Below are positions 1 to 8,734 of a stretch of 64,000 bases of DNA, in pieces (position 1 is the stretch's first letter; every line of letters starts with the position of its first letter). The notes below the pieces were generated by a model. That model was not told the DNA's origin. It saw only the letters and a list, made by a program, of their open reading frames with translations, and searched no databases. The DNA is taken from NCBI GenBank assembly GCA_963799455.1, contig CAWCXF010000003.1, positions 8,981 through 72,980 of the forward strand. The letters run 5' to 3'. A program made the translations under genes and the position numbers. The stretch comes from CAWCXF01 sp963799455. GTDB taxonomy: Bacteria > Pseudomonadota > Alphaproteobacteria > Rhodobacterales > Rhodobacteraceae.

Positions 1-19
1 CCGCTACGAGCTCGGATGA
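1..19 (+). CDS. 3' end of an upstream gene (UmuD-like?), partial
   Basis: The first 19 bases read as the end of a gene entering from the left: the codons at 2-16 translate as RYELG and a TGA follows at 17-19. This stop overlaps the ATG of the umuC-like gene at 16 (ATGA), the usual arrangement for translationally coupled genes. In plasmid SOS operons the gene before umuC is often umuD, so a UmuD/LexA-like product is an inference from position only; five residues identify nothing. Confidence 0.3.
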
Positions 20-1331
20 GCGGCGCGACGGCGCGGGCGGGCGGGCGCCGCCGGGTGCCGCGGCCCATCGCGATCTCCGACAGCGCCAACTTCTACGTCT
101 CGGCTGAGCGGCTCTTCGACCCCACGCTGGCGCGCGCGCCGGTGATCGTGCTGTCGAACAACGACGGCTGCGCGGTGGCACGCTCCGAGCAGGCCAAGGC
201 GCTCGGCATCGAGATGGGGGCGCCCGTCCATCTGATCCGCGACGTGATCGAGGCGCATGGGGTGCGCGTGCTGTCGAGCAACTACGCGCTCTACGGCGAC
301 GTCTCGCGGCGGGTGATCGAGGTCTACCACGACTTCACGCCGGCAGTGGAGGTCTACTCGATCGACGAGTGCTTCCTGGACATGGGAGGGCTCGGGCCGC
401 CCGAGCCGCACGCGCGTGCGATGCGCAAGGCGGTGCGCCGCCGCGTCGGCATCCCGGTGCGCGTGGGCATCGCGCCGACCAAGACCTTCGCCAAGTGCGC
501 CAACGAGCTCGCCAAGAAGAACCCGGTGTTCGACGGCGTGCTCGATCTGACCGACGAGGCGGTGGCGCGCTGGCTGCTGCCGAAGGTGCCGGTGGGCGAC
601 CTCTGGGGCGTGGGCTCATCGAACCGAGGCCAAGCTGCGGGCCTTGGGCATCGCCACGGCGGCCGAGCTGCGCGACATGGCCCTGCGCCGCGCGCGGATG
701 GTGGGCACGGTGGTGCTCGAGCGCCTGGTGCTGGAGTTGCAGGGGGAGTCGTGCCTTGCGCTCGAGGAGGTCGAGCCGCAGCGCAAGGGGCTCGCCGTGA
801 CACGCTCGGCCGGGCGGCCCATGGTGGGGTTCGACACGGTCTTCGAGGCGCTGAGCGCGCACGCGACGCGCGCGGCCGAGAAGCTGCGCGGGCACGGGCT
901 CGTCGCGGGCGTCCTGACCGTGTTCTTCCACACCAACCCCCACAAGAGGGAGGCGCCCCAGCGATCGGTCTCGCGCACGATGCGCCTGGTGCCGATGAGC
1001 GCCGACACGCTCGACCTCGTGGCCGCCGCTCGGCGCGGGACCGAGGCCGCTTGGCCACGCCGGGATGCGGAACGGTTCGCCTACACCAAGGCAGGGGTGA
1101 TCCTCGACGACCTCTTACCCAAAGCTGAGCGTCCGCTGACACTGTTCGACACGCCCCGGCCGGGCTCGGACGCGCTGATGGGCGCGCTCGACGCGGTGAA
1201 CAGCCGCTTCGGGCGCAACACGCTGGTGCTGGCGAGCGAGGGCCATGAGCGAGTTCTGGGCGCTGCGGGCCGACCACCGGAGCCCACGCTACACCACTCG
1301 CCTGAGCGATCTGCCGGTGGTGCGGGGGTAA
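16..1331 (+). pseudogene. umuC: UmuC-like Y-family DNA polymerase, two frameshifts
   Basis: Error-prone translesion polymerase (DNA polymerase V catalytic subunit type). Seen: an N-terminal DSANFYVSAE metal-binding motif, LSNNDGCAVARS, and the catalytic YSIDECFLDM motif, all in the first frame. The frame changes near 618 (then TEAKLRALGIATAAEL) and again near 1248 (then EFWALRADHRSPRYTTRL), ending at TAA 1329-1331 with the LPVVRG tail expected for UmuC. Restoring one CG dinucleotide at each point gives about 439 residues, close to the family's usual 420-430. It could be a true pseudogene, but the indel type matches the other breaks in this sequence and a consensus error is likely. The start ATG overlaps the stop of the upstream gene. 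Confidence 0.85.
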
Positions 1332-1567
1332 GGCGAGAAAAAGAAAGACTGTGAAGGGGAAGGATCGCTGGGCCGTGCCGTGGCACATGACCGGACGCTG
1401 TGGCTTCTTCCGCCGATCCCGCCCTATGTCACAGTCTCTGAGGCTCGGGCCGCGACGACGCTGGGGGCGGGCGGCGGGCGGCCTCTTCATGCAGGCGCGC
1501 CCGTCCCGGCGATTGCGGGGACGGGCGCCGCCCGTCCGGGCCTGCCAGCCCGGGCGGGCGTTCGCAC

Positions 1568-2491
1568 TCACGCCCCCGCCATCTCCCTCAGCACGTCGTT
1601 CCAGTCGCGCCCCTCCGGCGCCGCGCGCACCGTCGCCCGCCAGCCCTCGGCCCGCGCCCGCTCGGCCAGGGCCTGCGCCGCGGCACGCCCGCCCTCGTCG
1701 CCGTCGGCGGCGACGACGAGCCGCCCAGGCTGGGCGGGCAGGCGCAGACCGGCGAGGTGGCTCGCGGCGAGCGCGGCCCAGACCCGCGCGCCCGTCCCGA
1801 GCGGCCCCGCCGCGCCTTGCGCCACGCTGAGCGCGGTCTCGATCCCCTCGGCCACGACGAGCGGACTTGTCCCTCGCGCACCTCCGGCGAGCCGGACGGC
1901 GCCGCCCAGCGTGTGGCCGAGCATCATCTTGGCATCCTCGCGGCGCGGGGGGTCGTCGTGGTCGATCCTGCACCCGTCGGCCCTGAGATAGATGCGGTGG
2001 ACGGCGAAGCGCTCCGCGCCCTCGACGCGCGCGACCAGGGCGGGGTGGCGGCGCGCGGTGGGGCCATGCCAGCAGGCGGGGTGGAAGCGCAGGGTCGGGG
2101 GCAGGGGGCCCGCGATCCCGCGGCTGCGCAGATAGGCCTCGGCGGGCGTGCCCGCGAGGGGCCGGGTGCCCTTCCAGCATCGCAGGGCCTGCGCGGCGCG
2201 GCGCTCGGCCTCCTGCCGCTCCTCGCGCTCGCGCGCCTCGCGCAGGGCGGGGTCGAAGGGCGCGGGTGCCTCGCCCCGGCCGGGCAGGTGCCCCAGCCCG
2301 CGCAGGGCGTCGCGCACGGCGCGCCAGTCGCAGCCGGCATGGCAGTAGGCCAGCAGCCAGCCGTCTCGGCCGTCCTTGAGCGACAGCGAGGGATGGCGGT
2401 CGTCATGGGCGGGGCAGGGGGCGGTGCCGTAGCGCCCGTGCCAGCGGCCCCCGAGGGCGCGGGTGACGGCCTCGGCGTCAGCGCAGGTCAT
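1568..2491 (-). CDS. CHC2-type zinc finger / Toprim primase-like protein
   Basis: Predicted plasmid or phage primase-helicase-like protein of about 307 residues. Seen: an N-terminal zinc-finger-like segment (CPAHDDRHPSLSL followed by CHAGC) like that of DnaG primases, and a C-terminal Toprim fold with VVAEGIETALS (the conserved Glu) and VVAADGDEGG (the DxD pair). An AAGAGGAG ribosome site 6-7 bases before the ATG at 2491 favours this start over the longer reading from 2542. The gene begins inside the end of the TSCPD-like gene (14-base overlap), so the two are probably translated together. Such proteins are common on alphaproteobacterial plasmids and integrative elements, near ArdC and ParB-like genes as here. 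A helicase domain is absent. Confidence 0.8.
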   Translation of the reverse strand: MTCADAEAVTRALGGRWHGRYGTAPCPAHDDRHPSLSLKDGRDGWLLAYCHAGCDWRAVRDALRGLGHLPGRGEAPAPFDPALREAREREERQEAERRAAQALRCWKGTRPLAGTPAEAYLRSRGIAGPLPPTLRFHPACWHGPTARRHPALVARVEGAERFAVHRIYLRADGCRIDHDDPPRREDAKMMLGHTLGGAVRLAGGARGTSPLVVAEGIETALSVAQGAAGPLGTGARVWAALAASHLAGLRLPAQPGRLVVAADGDEGGRAAAQALAERARAEGWRATVRAAPEGRDWNDVLREMAGA

Positions 2492-2969
2492 GGGGGCGCT
2501 CCTCTTCACGGGTTCGGCGGAGGACGTCCTCGCCCCGGCCATCCTCCTCGCCCTCGTCGGGCACGGCCCACTGCGGCGGCACCGTGAGCTCGGCCGTGAT
2601 GGTGCCTGCGAGCGAGCCGTGATGGGGGGCGTCGCCGGGCCCGTGGGTCACCGAGAGCGAGCGGCCGATCGCGTGCGCCTCGACGCCGTGCTGGAGCAGG
2701 AGCGAGAGGACGACGCAGAGGTCCTGGACGGCGAACTCGAGGTCCGCGCCCGAGCGGTATCCGGCGTCGTAGAAGACCTCGCGCGGCCGGGCGGGGTCCG
2801 CGGGGTCGTAGCCGATGGAGACCGTGAGCGGTGTTTCGCGCCCGTCCGGGGTGCGATGGACGACGTGGCGGTTCTCGACCAGCCGGCGGTCGGGCAGGCG
2901 CCGCCGGACGGGGGCGGCAGGGCGCCTTGCCGGGTCCGTGGCGGCGGGGGAGCGGGGTTCGGGGGTCAC
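2478..2969 (-). CDS. TSCPD-like small protein
   Basis: A 163-residue protein read from a GTG at 2969, with a GGAGGATC ribosome site 6 bases upstream. Its core (PLTVSIGYDP, then EVFYDAGYRSGADLEF, then LSLLLQHGVEAHAIG) resembles the TSCPD domain that forms the C terminus of B12-dependent ribonucleotide reductases and also occurs alone on plasmids. The stand-alone form has no settled role, so function is unknown. N- and C-terminal ends are charged and look disordered. It lies between the ardC-like gene and the primase-like gene on the same strand and overlaps the latter by 14 bases, suggesting one operon. Confidence 0.6.
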   Translation of the reverse strand: MTPEPRSPAATDPARRPAAPVRRRLPDRRLVENRHVVHRTPDGRETPLTVSIGYDPADPARPREVFYDAGYRSGADLEFAVQDLCVVLSLLLQHGVEAHAIGRSLSVTHGPGDAPHHGSLAGTITAELTVPPQWAVPDEGEEDGRGEDVLRRTREEERPHDLR

Positions 2970-3158
2970 GGGCGATCCTCCGTCAAGCCGTTGTCCGGCC
3001 GTGGAAAAACTTTATCACGCAGGGACTCGCCTCCCAAGGGAAATCGACCCCGAGAGACGAGACAACTCGTTGTGCGGGCGCGAGATTCGGCGCTCGCGGC
3101 GGGGCAGGGCGAGGCGGCCGGGAACGGTCCCGGCCCGCCGGGCGGGTCGGGGGGCGGC

Positions 3159-4118
3159 TCACGCCGCCACCCCCTCGATCTCGGCCTCGGCCGGCGCCGC
3201 GCCGAGCGTCGCGCCCAGCTCCTCGGCCGCCGGGGCGACGCTCTCGCCGCACGCCGCGGTGATCCAGTCCACCGCGCGCTGCGCCTCGGCCGCGGCGCGG
3301 AAGATGGCGCGCTTGTCGTCGCGCAGGGCCTTGAGCCAGGAGGCGACGTAGGCGGCCGACTGGTCGATGGAGGGCGCCATGCCGAGGCGCGCGTAGAGCA
3401 GGCACTGCCCGATCTCGGCCACGAGCTCCTCGAACCCGTGCGCGGCGCGGTCGCGGCAGCGCCCGAGGCGGTCCAGGCGCGCGGTGCCGCCGGTCCAGTG
3501 GACTCCCTCGTGCCCGAGGGTCTCGTAGTAGGCGGCGGCGGTGTGGAACGTCGCCACGGGCGGCATGTGGATGCGGTCGCGCGCGGGCTCGTAGTAGGCC
3601 CGCGGCTCGGGGCTCGTCTCGATGCGGGCGCCGAGGCGCGACCAGTAGGCGTCGAGCGCGGCGACGGGGAGGGTGCCGAGGTCCACCGGCGCGGGGAGGG
3701 CGGCGAAGTCCTCGGGCAGCCCGTCCACCTGGGCGGCGTTGAAGACGTGGTAGGCGCGCAGGTAGGGCCGGGTTTCGCGGGCGCCGTCCTCGCCCTCCTT
3801 CTCGACGGTGCCGTACTTGACGACGGTGGCGCTCTTCTCGCCGCGCCGCACCTGGCCGCCGAGCTCGGCCGCCTGGCGGTAGGTGAGCCAACGGGGCGAG
3901 GCGTGGCCCTTGGCAGCGGCCTGCATCCACAGCACGAGGACGTTGACGCCCCGGTAGGGCTCGCCGGTGGCGCGGATGGGCAGGCCCGCGCTGCCGCCGC
4001 CGGTCCAGGGCTGGCGCCAGGGCGGGGTGCCGGCCTCGATGGCCTCGGCGATGGCGTGGGCGATGTCGCGCTCGACGTCGGCGCGGGGCTTGGGGGTGGC
4101 AGTGGCGCGCTTGGCCAT
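3159..4118 (-). CDS. ArdC-like antirestriction protein
   Basis: About 319 residues. The N-terminal half matches the ArdC single-strand-DNA-binding domain (DUF1738): WRQPWTGG, then YRGVNVLVLW, then RRGEKSATVVKYG. The C-terminal half carries a zinc-metalloprotease-like HEGVH motif (HExxH) in LGHEGVHW, the polyvalent-protein metallopeptidase fold. ArdC proteins protect incoming plasmid DNA from host restriction during conjugation. The start at 4118 is fixed by a GGAGG ribosome site 7 bases upstream; a longer open frame to 4634 runs through the leader and is not coding. The leader upstream is shared with the DUF3768 gene at 13.6 kb. It opens the leftward operon with the TSCPD-like and primase-like genes, about 190 bp before the former. 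Confidence 0.85.
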   Translation of the reverse strand: MAKRATATPKPRADVERDIAHAIAEAIEAGTPPWRQPWTGGGSAGLPIRATGEPYRGVNVLVLWMQAAAKGHASPRWLTYRQAAELGGQVRRGEKSATVVKYGTVEKEGEDGARETRPYLRAYHVFNAAQVDGLPEDFAALPAPVDLGTLPVAALDAYWSRLGARIETSPEPRAYYEPARDRIHMPPVATFHTAAAYYETLGHEGVHWTGGTARLDRLGRCRDRAAHGFEELVAEIGQCLLYARLGMAPSIDQSAAYVASWLKALRDDKRAIFRAAAEAQRAVDWITAACGESVAPAAEELGATLGAAPAEAEIEGVAA

Positions 4119-4400
4119 GGGTGGGCCTCCCTTCTCGGATGGCCTGCCGCAACGTTCCCTCTTCCCATCATGGGCCGGGGCTGCGGAGGCGAGGTCCGCC
4201 AACGGCGGTCCTCTCCTTCGCAGGCTGGCCCTCGCCGAGAGCGGGAGGGGGCCCATGCAACCCTGCGCGGGGGGGAGGGGCCCCGTCTGCACGCAGCCCG
4301 CAGGGCGGAGGAAGATGGGGGGTGCCCCCCCGCGCACGACGCCCCGGCACGGGGCGGCGCTCGGGGTTGCATGGGGAGGGCGGCGCCCTCCTCTTTCTTC
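4119..4400 (-). repeat. Leader repeat, copy 1 (upstream of ardC-like gene)
   Basis: Non-coding GC-rich segment before the ardC-like start, nearly the same as 13640-13935 before the DUF3768 gene. Both begin with the same ATG context and ribosome site, share a stretch around CATCATGGGCCGGGGCTGCG, and contain a 12-bp inverted repeat (CCCATGCAACCC at 4252-4263 and its complement at 4364-4375). The placement before two leftward plasmid operons suggests a common promoter or leader; this is an inference. Confidence 0.7.
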
Positions 4401-4566
4401 CCTGCTGTCCTTCCTCGCTGCCTTCCCTCCTGCTTCTCGGCAGCTTCGGCCCTTCTCCCCTTTCGTTTCCCGCGGCCGGCGATGCGGCGCCCGGGAGAGC
4501 GCGGTTGCCGGCGGCGCATCGGGGTTCCATGCTCGCGCCGAGCTGCTGCGCGAGGGCGGGACCGGC

Positions 4567-4881
4567 ATGGCGGGCGACGGGCAGATGACGGAGCTGATGC
4601 GAGCGCTGCTCGATCCGCGGGTGGCGTGGTCCACGGCGCGGCGGGGCGATCCGCGGCTCTACTGGTGGCGCAGCTTCACGCTCGGGCTCCTGGTGGCGAT
4701 GTTCGCCTGCGCAGGGGCGTTCGTGGGCACCACGCGGCTGCTCTCGCGGGTGATGGAGACGCAGTCCTCGGGGCTGGTGCCGCTGCTCCTCGTCGTCCTG
4801 GCGTTCGTCTTCCTGGCGGCGGCGGCTGCCTACTTCGTGCTGATCATGGTGACGGCGGCGAGCCGGTTGATGGACCCCTGA
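4567..4881 (+). CDS. Small two-pass membrane protein, unknown
   Basis: A 104-residue protein starting at ATG 4567 and ending at TGA 4879-4881. Two hydrophobic segments are seen: about residues 36-56 (SFTLGLLVAMFACAGAF) and about 70-100 (LLLVVLAFVFLAAAAAYFV), with a short polar N terminus rich in Arg. It would sit in the inner membrane. No family was recognised. It lies between the leader repeat and the IS110 region, a place where the second leader copy at 13.9 kb has only about 60 bp, so it is an insertion relative to that copy. Confidence 0.55.
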   Translation: MAGDGQMTELMRALLDPRVAWSTARRGDPRLYWWRSFTLGLLVAMFACAGAFVGTTRLLSRVMETQSSGLVPLLLVVLAFVFLAAAAAYFVLIMVTAASRLMDP

Positions 4882-5182
4882 GGGGGTGGATCGCCGCCGG
4901 CTCGGTCGAGCCCGCGCGAGGGATCGTTCGTTAACAGCGGTGGGTTCAGTCAAGCATCATCTCACCCTTCCCGGATCTGGCCTTGCGGGGATGAGGCTGC
5001 GCCGGGGACGAGGTTCGTTCCGAGGTCGGCGGGGCCGCCTCAACATGGATGTCCGTGGCTGGGGTCGCCCCAATGTCACTGCCGCGCGGGTCCGAGAGCC
5101 GCGACGATCACTGCGGGGTCGACCCCGGCGCTGCGTCCCGGCAGGACGCCTCCCCTGGGGGAGCTCGGGGAGCGAAGGAGAA

Positions 5183-6037
5183 CTACGCAGCAGCTTCCTT
5201 CCACTCGAACTCGGTGCCGTCGGTCCAGATGGCGTGCATCATGACCGCGAGCTTGCGCGCGACGGCGACCTTGGCCTTCTTGGGTCCGGCGCGCTGCTCG
5301 AGGCGCAGGCCCCACTGACGAAGCGGGGTCGGCCGCGTGATCCGGGTCAGCAGGACGCCGGCGGCCTCGTAGAGGTAACTGCGCGTGAGGCTGTCGCCGG
5401 TCTTAGCGATGCGCCCTGAACGACTCGTCTCCCCGGACTGATGCGTCCTGGGCGTCAGCCCGAGGTAGGGGCCGACGTCCTGCGAACGGCGGAAGCGGGT
5501 GGGGTCCTCGATCGTGGAGTGAAAGGCGAGCGCCGTCAGATGGCCGATGCCCGGGATGGTCATCAGCCGGCGCACGGTGCCCTCGGACCGAGCAAGCGCG
5601 CGCAGCTGCCGGTCGTAGACCCGGATCTGGTCGAGGATGCTGCGCAGCACCGCCAGGATCGGCGCCGCAAAGGCGGCGTAGGCCGGGTCGGCGTCGAGAA
5701 GGGCGGCCGCGCGGTGCGTGAAGGTGCGCCCCGCCGTGCGGGTGGTGAGAAGCCCAAAGCGCTTCACCGCGCCGCGCAGGGTGTTCTCCATGGTGCGCTT
5801 GGTGGCAAGAAGCAGCCGCCGGCCGAGCAGCAGGCTGCGGATCGCCTGCGCCGAGGCGCCCCGCACCCAGGCTTCCCGGTACCAGCCCACGCGCATTAGC
5901 TCCGCGAGCCCACGGGCGTCGTTGCGGTCGGTCTTGTTGGTCCTCAGCGACAGCGCGCGATGCGCGTGCCGGGTCTCGATGCAGACCACGGGCAGCTCCG
6001 CCGCCCGAAGCCCTTGGACCAGCACGCCCGAGATCGG
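5183..6037 (-). pseudogene. IS110 transposase, C-terminal part (copy 1)
   Basis: C-terminal about 280 residues of an IS110 (DEDD) transposase. Seen: TNKTDRNDARGLAEL of the N-terminal catalytic region, and the C-terminal Transposase_20 signature (LMTIPGIGHLTALAF, then DVGPYLGLTPR). The first about 58 residues, with the catalytic Asp of YVGLDVS, are on the other side of IS21-A at 8276-8451. Joining the two parts through the ATCGG duplication restores an uninterrupted reading frame matching copy 2. This copy lacks the frameshift seen in copy 2. Confidence 0.85.
6033..6037. repeat. Target duplication ATCGG, left of IS21-A copy 1
   Basis: ATCGG here is repeated at 8276-8280. The uninterrupted target can be read in the other IS110 copy near 15110, which supports a 5-bp duplication. 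Confidence 0.85.
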
Positions 6038-6114
6038 TGTCAGGCGTCACGGCAAACTGGTCCGGAGGCGACATGAGGAACTGGCCCCCTCGGTAGCCTG
6101 AGGGGAGGGCCTGG

Positions 6115-7422
6115 ATGACCATGCCAGTGACGGAGAGGCTTCTGCGGACTGAAGGTCTGCGGAGGGACGAGATGAAGGAGCCGGACGACGTGTCGGCGAT
6201 GCTGAGGCTGAAGGCGCTCGGCTGGGGGGCGCGGCGGATCGCGGCGGAGCTGGGGTGCTCGCGGACGACGGTGCGGCGGTGGCTGCGCGAGGGCGGCTGG
6301 CGACGCCCGGTGGCACCGACACGCAAGACGTCGCTCGACGGTCTTGGGGGCTGGCTGTCCGAGCGCTTCCGCCGCCACGCGGGCAACGCGGACGTGGTTC
6401 GCCAGGAGCTCGCGGCCGAGAGGGGCATTGAGGTAAGCCTGCGCACGGTGGAGCGTGCGGTGGCACCGCTGCGCCAAGCGCTACGGGCCGAAGCGCGGGC
6501 GACGGTGAGGTTCGAGACGCGCCCGGGCCAGCAGTTGCAGATCGACTTCGGCCAGAGGCGGGTCGAGATCGAGGGCGCTCTGCGACCGGTGTCGTTCTTC
6601 GTGGCGACGCTGGGCCACTCGCGCCGGCTGCACGTCCGGGCCTTCCTGGGCGAGCGCCAGGAGCACTGGTTCGAAGGCATGGAGAGTGCCTTCGCAGCCT
6701 TTGGGGGCGTGCCTGAGGAGGTGCTGCTCGACAATGCGCGCGCTCTGATCCTGCACCACGACGCGGCGACGCGGGAGGTGGTGCTCAACCCCAAGCTCCA
6801 CGCCTTTGCGCGGCACTGGGGCTTCCGGGTCCAGGCCTGCGCGCCGTACCGGGCGCGGACCAAGGGCAAGGACGAGCGCGGCGTGGGCTACGTGAAGGGC
6901 AACGCGGTCGCGGGGCGAACCTTCGAGAGCTTCGCGGCCCTGGAGGCGCATCTGGCCGAGTGGACGCGCGAGATCGCCGATCAGCGCGTCCACGGCACCA
7001 CCGGCGAGGCGCCCATGGTCCGCTTCGCGCGCGACGAGGCCGCCGCCCTGCGGCCGCTGCCCGACCGCGGCCCGTTCCTGGCCGCGCGCGAGCTGAGCCG
7101 ACGCGTGGGAGCGGACTGCGCGGTGGAGATCGAGACGAACGCCTACTCGGTGCCGTGGCGCTTGATCGGGGAGCGAGTGAGCGTGCTGGTCACGGCCGAG
7201 ACTGTGCAGGTCACCCATGCGGGCATCGAGGTGGCCCGTCATCCCCGCAGCGCGGACCGTCGCGGGCGCTTCACCGACCGCGCTCACTTCGAGGGCGTCG
7301 CGGGTGCCGCCGGCCGCGTGGTCAGAGAAGACGCCGAGGCAGCCGAGGCCGCGCCGATCCCGGCGCCGGCGCTGCTGCGCCCGCTCGCCGAGTACGAGGC
7401 GGTGGCCGGGGGCGCCTGGTGA
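6115..7422 (+). CDS. istA: IS21 transposase IstA (IS21-A copy 1)
   Basis: DDE transposase of 435 residues. Seen: an N-terminal helix-turn-helix (ARRIAAELGCSRTTVRRWL) that binds the ends, an rve-type catalytic core starting at QLQIDFGQRRV with the first Asp, the second in VLLDNARALI, and the Glu in the segment around KGKDERGVGYVKGN, then a C-terminal Mu-like domain. The stop overlaps the istB start (TGATG), which couples translation so IstA and IstB are made together. The ATG at 6115 is followed by a second in-frame ATG two codons on; either may be used. Confidence 0.93.
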   Translation: MTMPVTERLLRTEGLRRDEMKEPDDVSAMLRLKALGWGARRIAAELGCSRTTVRRWLREGGWRRPVAPTRKTSLDGLGGWLSERFRRHAGNADVVRQELAAERGIEVSLRTVERAVAPLRQALRAEARATVRFETRPGQQLQIDFGQRRVEIEGALRPVSFFVATLGHSRRLHVRAFLGERQEHWFEGMESAFAAFGGVPEEVLLDNARALILHHDAATREVVLNPKLHAFARHWGFRVQACAPYRARTKGKDERGVGYVKGNAVAGRTFESFAALEAHLAEWTREIADQRVHGTTGEAPMVRFARDEAAALRPLPDRGPFLAARELSRRVGADCAVEIETNAYSVPWRLIGERVSVLVTAETVQVTHAGIEVARHPRSADRRGRFTDRAHFEGVAGAAGRVVREDAEAAEAAPIPAPALLRPLAEYEAVAGGAW

Positions 7423-8219
7423 TGGGAGCGCAGACCCAGGACGAGCTCGACCGGATGCTGACGCGCTTGAAGTTGACGGCGGTGCGCGACCAGCTCGACG
7501 GCTTGCTCGACGAGGCGGCGCGGGGGGAGATGACCCTGCGCGAGGCGCTCGCCTTCCTCTGCGAGCGCGAGATCGCACGGAAGGATCAGCGCCGCATCGA
7601 GATGAGCTTCGGGCTGGCGAAGTTCCCCTTCGTGCGGACCCTGGAGGGCTTCGACTTCGCCGCCCAGCCCTCGGTCGACAAGGGGCAGATCCGCGACCTC
7701 GCGACGGGGCGCTTCATCGCCCACGGCGATGCGCTCTTGCTGCTCGGCCCCCCGGGCGTGGGCAAGACGCACCTTGCGGTGGCGCTCGGCCGCGAAGCGA
7801 TCGTGGCCGGCCACACCGTGCTCTTCACCGGCGCCATGGCGCTCGTGGCCAACCTCGCCAAGGCCCAGGTCGAGGGCCGGCTCGAGGAGCGGCTGGCGCA
7901 CTTCGCCAAGCCGAAGCTGCTGATCGTGGACGAGCTGGGCTACCTGCCGCTCGAGCCCAACGCCGCTCACCTGTTCTTCCAGCTCGTCAGCCGCCGCTAC
8001 GAGCGCGGCGCGATGCTGGTGACTTCGAACCGGTCCGTAGGCGAGTGGGGCGCGGTGTTCGGCGACCCGGTGGTGGCCACCGCGATCCTCGATCGCCTGC
8101 TCCACCACTCCCACGTCATCACCATCCGGGGCGACAGCTACAGGCTGCGCGAGAAGCGCCGGGCCGGCCTTCTGCAGAAGGCCGGCCCGGCGCTTGAAAC
8201 CGAAGTCGAAACCACATGA
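7422..8219 (+). CDS. istB: IS21 helper ATPase IstB (IS21-A copy 1)
   Basis: AAA+ ATPase of 265 residues that assists IstA in target capture. Seen: Walker A LLGPPGVGKTHLA near residue 110, Walker B LLIVDELGYLPL near 170, and the sensor-1 region MLVTSNRSVGEW. The C-terminal codons (RRAGLLQKAGPALE) lie in a perfect 42-bp palindrome at 8154-8195. Length is usual for IstB (about 250). Confidence 0.93.
   Translation: MGAQTQDELDRMLTRLKLTAVRDQLDGLLDEAARGEMTLREALAFLCEREIARKDQRRIEMSFGLAKFPFVRTLEGFDFAAQPSVDKGQIRDLATGRFIAHGDALLLLGPPGVGKTHLAVALGREAIVAGHTVLFTGAMALVANLAKAQVEGRLEERLAHFAKPKLLIVDELGYLPLEPNAAHLFFQLVSRRYERGAMLVTSNRSVGEWGAVFGDPVVATAILDRLLHHSHVITIRGDSYRLREKRRAGLLQKAGPALETEVETT
8154..8195. repeat. 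Perfect 42-bp palindrome in the 3' end of istB
   Basis: Two 21-base arms (AAGCGCCGGGCCGGCCTTCT plus G) meet with no loop base between them. In RNA this is a very stable hairpin ending 24 bases before the istB stop. It has no T-run, so it is not a typical terminator; it may block read-through into or out of the element. Present also at 52461-52502. Confidence 0.85.
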
Positions 8220-8275
8220 CGGGGTGGGCCAGATCCTGGTGTCGCCACCGGGCCAGTTCCGAATGTCGCTTGATA

Positions 8276-8451
8276 ATCGGCCCCGTCTCGATCCCGACGC
8301 GATCCGCATCAGGGGCGTGGCAAGCGATGCAGGCGGCAAGCTCGCCCACGCGGCTCCTCACCTTGCCCTCGAACCGCACGCTCCCATCGCTCGCGATCAC
8401 GCACACGCTGGTCTCTGCAAGCGAGACATCCAGGCCCACATAGCTCGTCAT
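8276..8451 (-). pseudogene. IS110 transposase, N-terminal part (copy 1)
   Basis: First about 58 residues of the IS110 transposase from ATG 8451 (MTSYVGLDVSLAETS up to RVGIETGP), with the catalytic Asp in GLDVS. The frame continues into IS21-A sequence. It pairs with the fragment at 5183-6037. Confidence 0.85.
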
Positions 8452-8734
8452 TGGTAAACCCTCCAAGGATCCAGCAGCGCCCGCGCGATGCCGTGTCCCG
8501 AGGGTAGGGGCGAAGCGCAGCTGTTACCCCATGTCACCCGCAGGGCGGAGACCCCGGCCCGGGGGCTCCGGGAGCCGCAGGCGAGTAGAGCCCGGTCCCC
8601 GCAGGGGACGCGCCCCAGAGGTCCGCTGCGCGGACGGAGCCGTTCGTCTCACAGGTCTCTGAGGAAATTCGACTGTGAAAGGGCGCAACTAAGCTGCGAA
8701 CGCAGCAAGTGACCCGGGAGAAATAACGCGAAGA

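Larger units (their letters stand above)
6038..8275 (+). mobile_element. IS21-family element IS21-A, copy 1 (2238 bp)
   Basis: Complete IS21-family element with istA and istB overlapping as TGATG. The ends match each other as imperfect inverted repeats over about 50 bp: left TGTCAGGCGTCACGGC, right (inward) TATCAAGCGACATTCG, then both have AACTGG, CCGG and GGCGACA. It is flanked by ATCGG on both sides. A second copy of exactly the same length, with identical proteins, lies at 52381-54618, so this element moved recently. Confidence 0.93.
4911..8640 (-). mobile_element. IS110-family element copy 1, interrupted by IS21-A
   Basis: Region homologous to 13992-15450. It contains an IS110-family transposase gene read leftward, split into 3' (5183-6037) and 5' (8276-8451) parts by an IS21-family element. 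IS110 elements have no clear terminal inverted repeats, so the limits given are those of the similarity between the two copies and may include flanking DNA. Confidence 0.7.

Noticed and set aside
354..2180. 608-codon open frame on the minus strand over umuC and the primase-like gene
   Set aside because: Shadow frame in high-GC DNA; low-complexity Arg/Pro/Ala protein, while both real genes in other frames have family motifs.
2463..4934. 823-codon open frame on the plus strand
   Set aside because: Antisense to the TSCPD-like and ardC-like genes; no domain and Gly/Ala/Arg-rich shadow composition.
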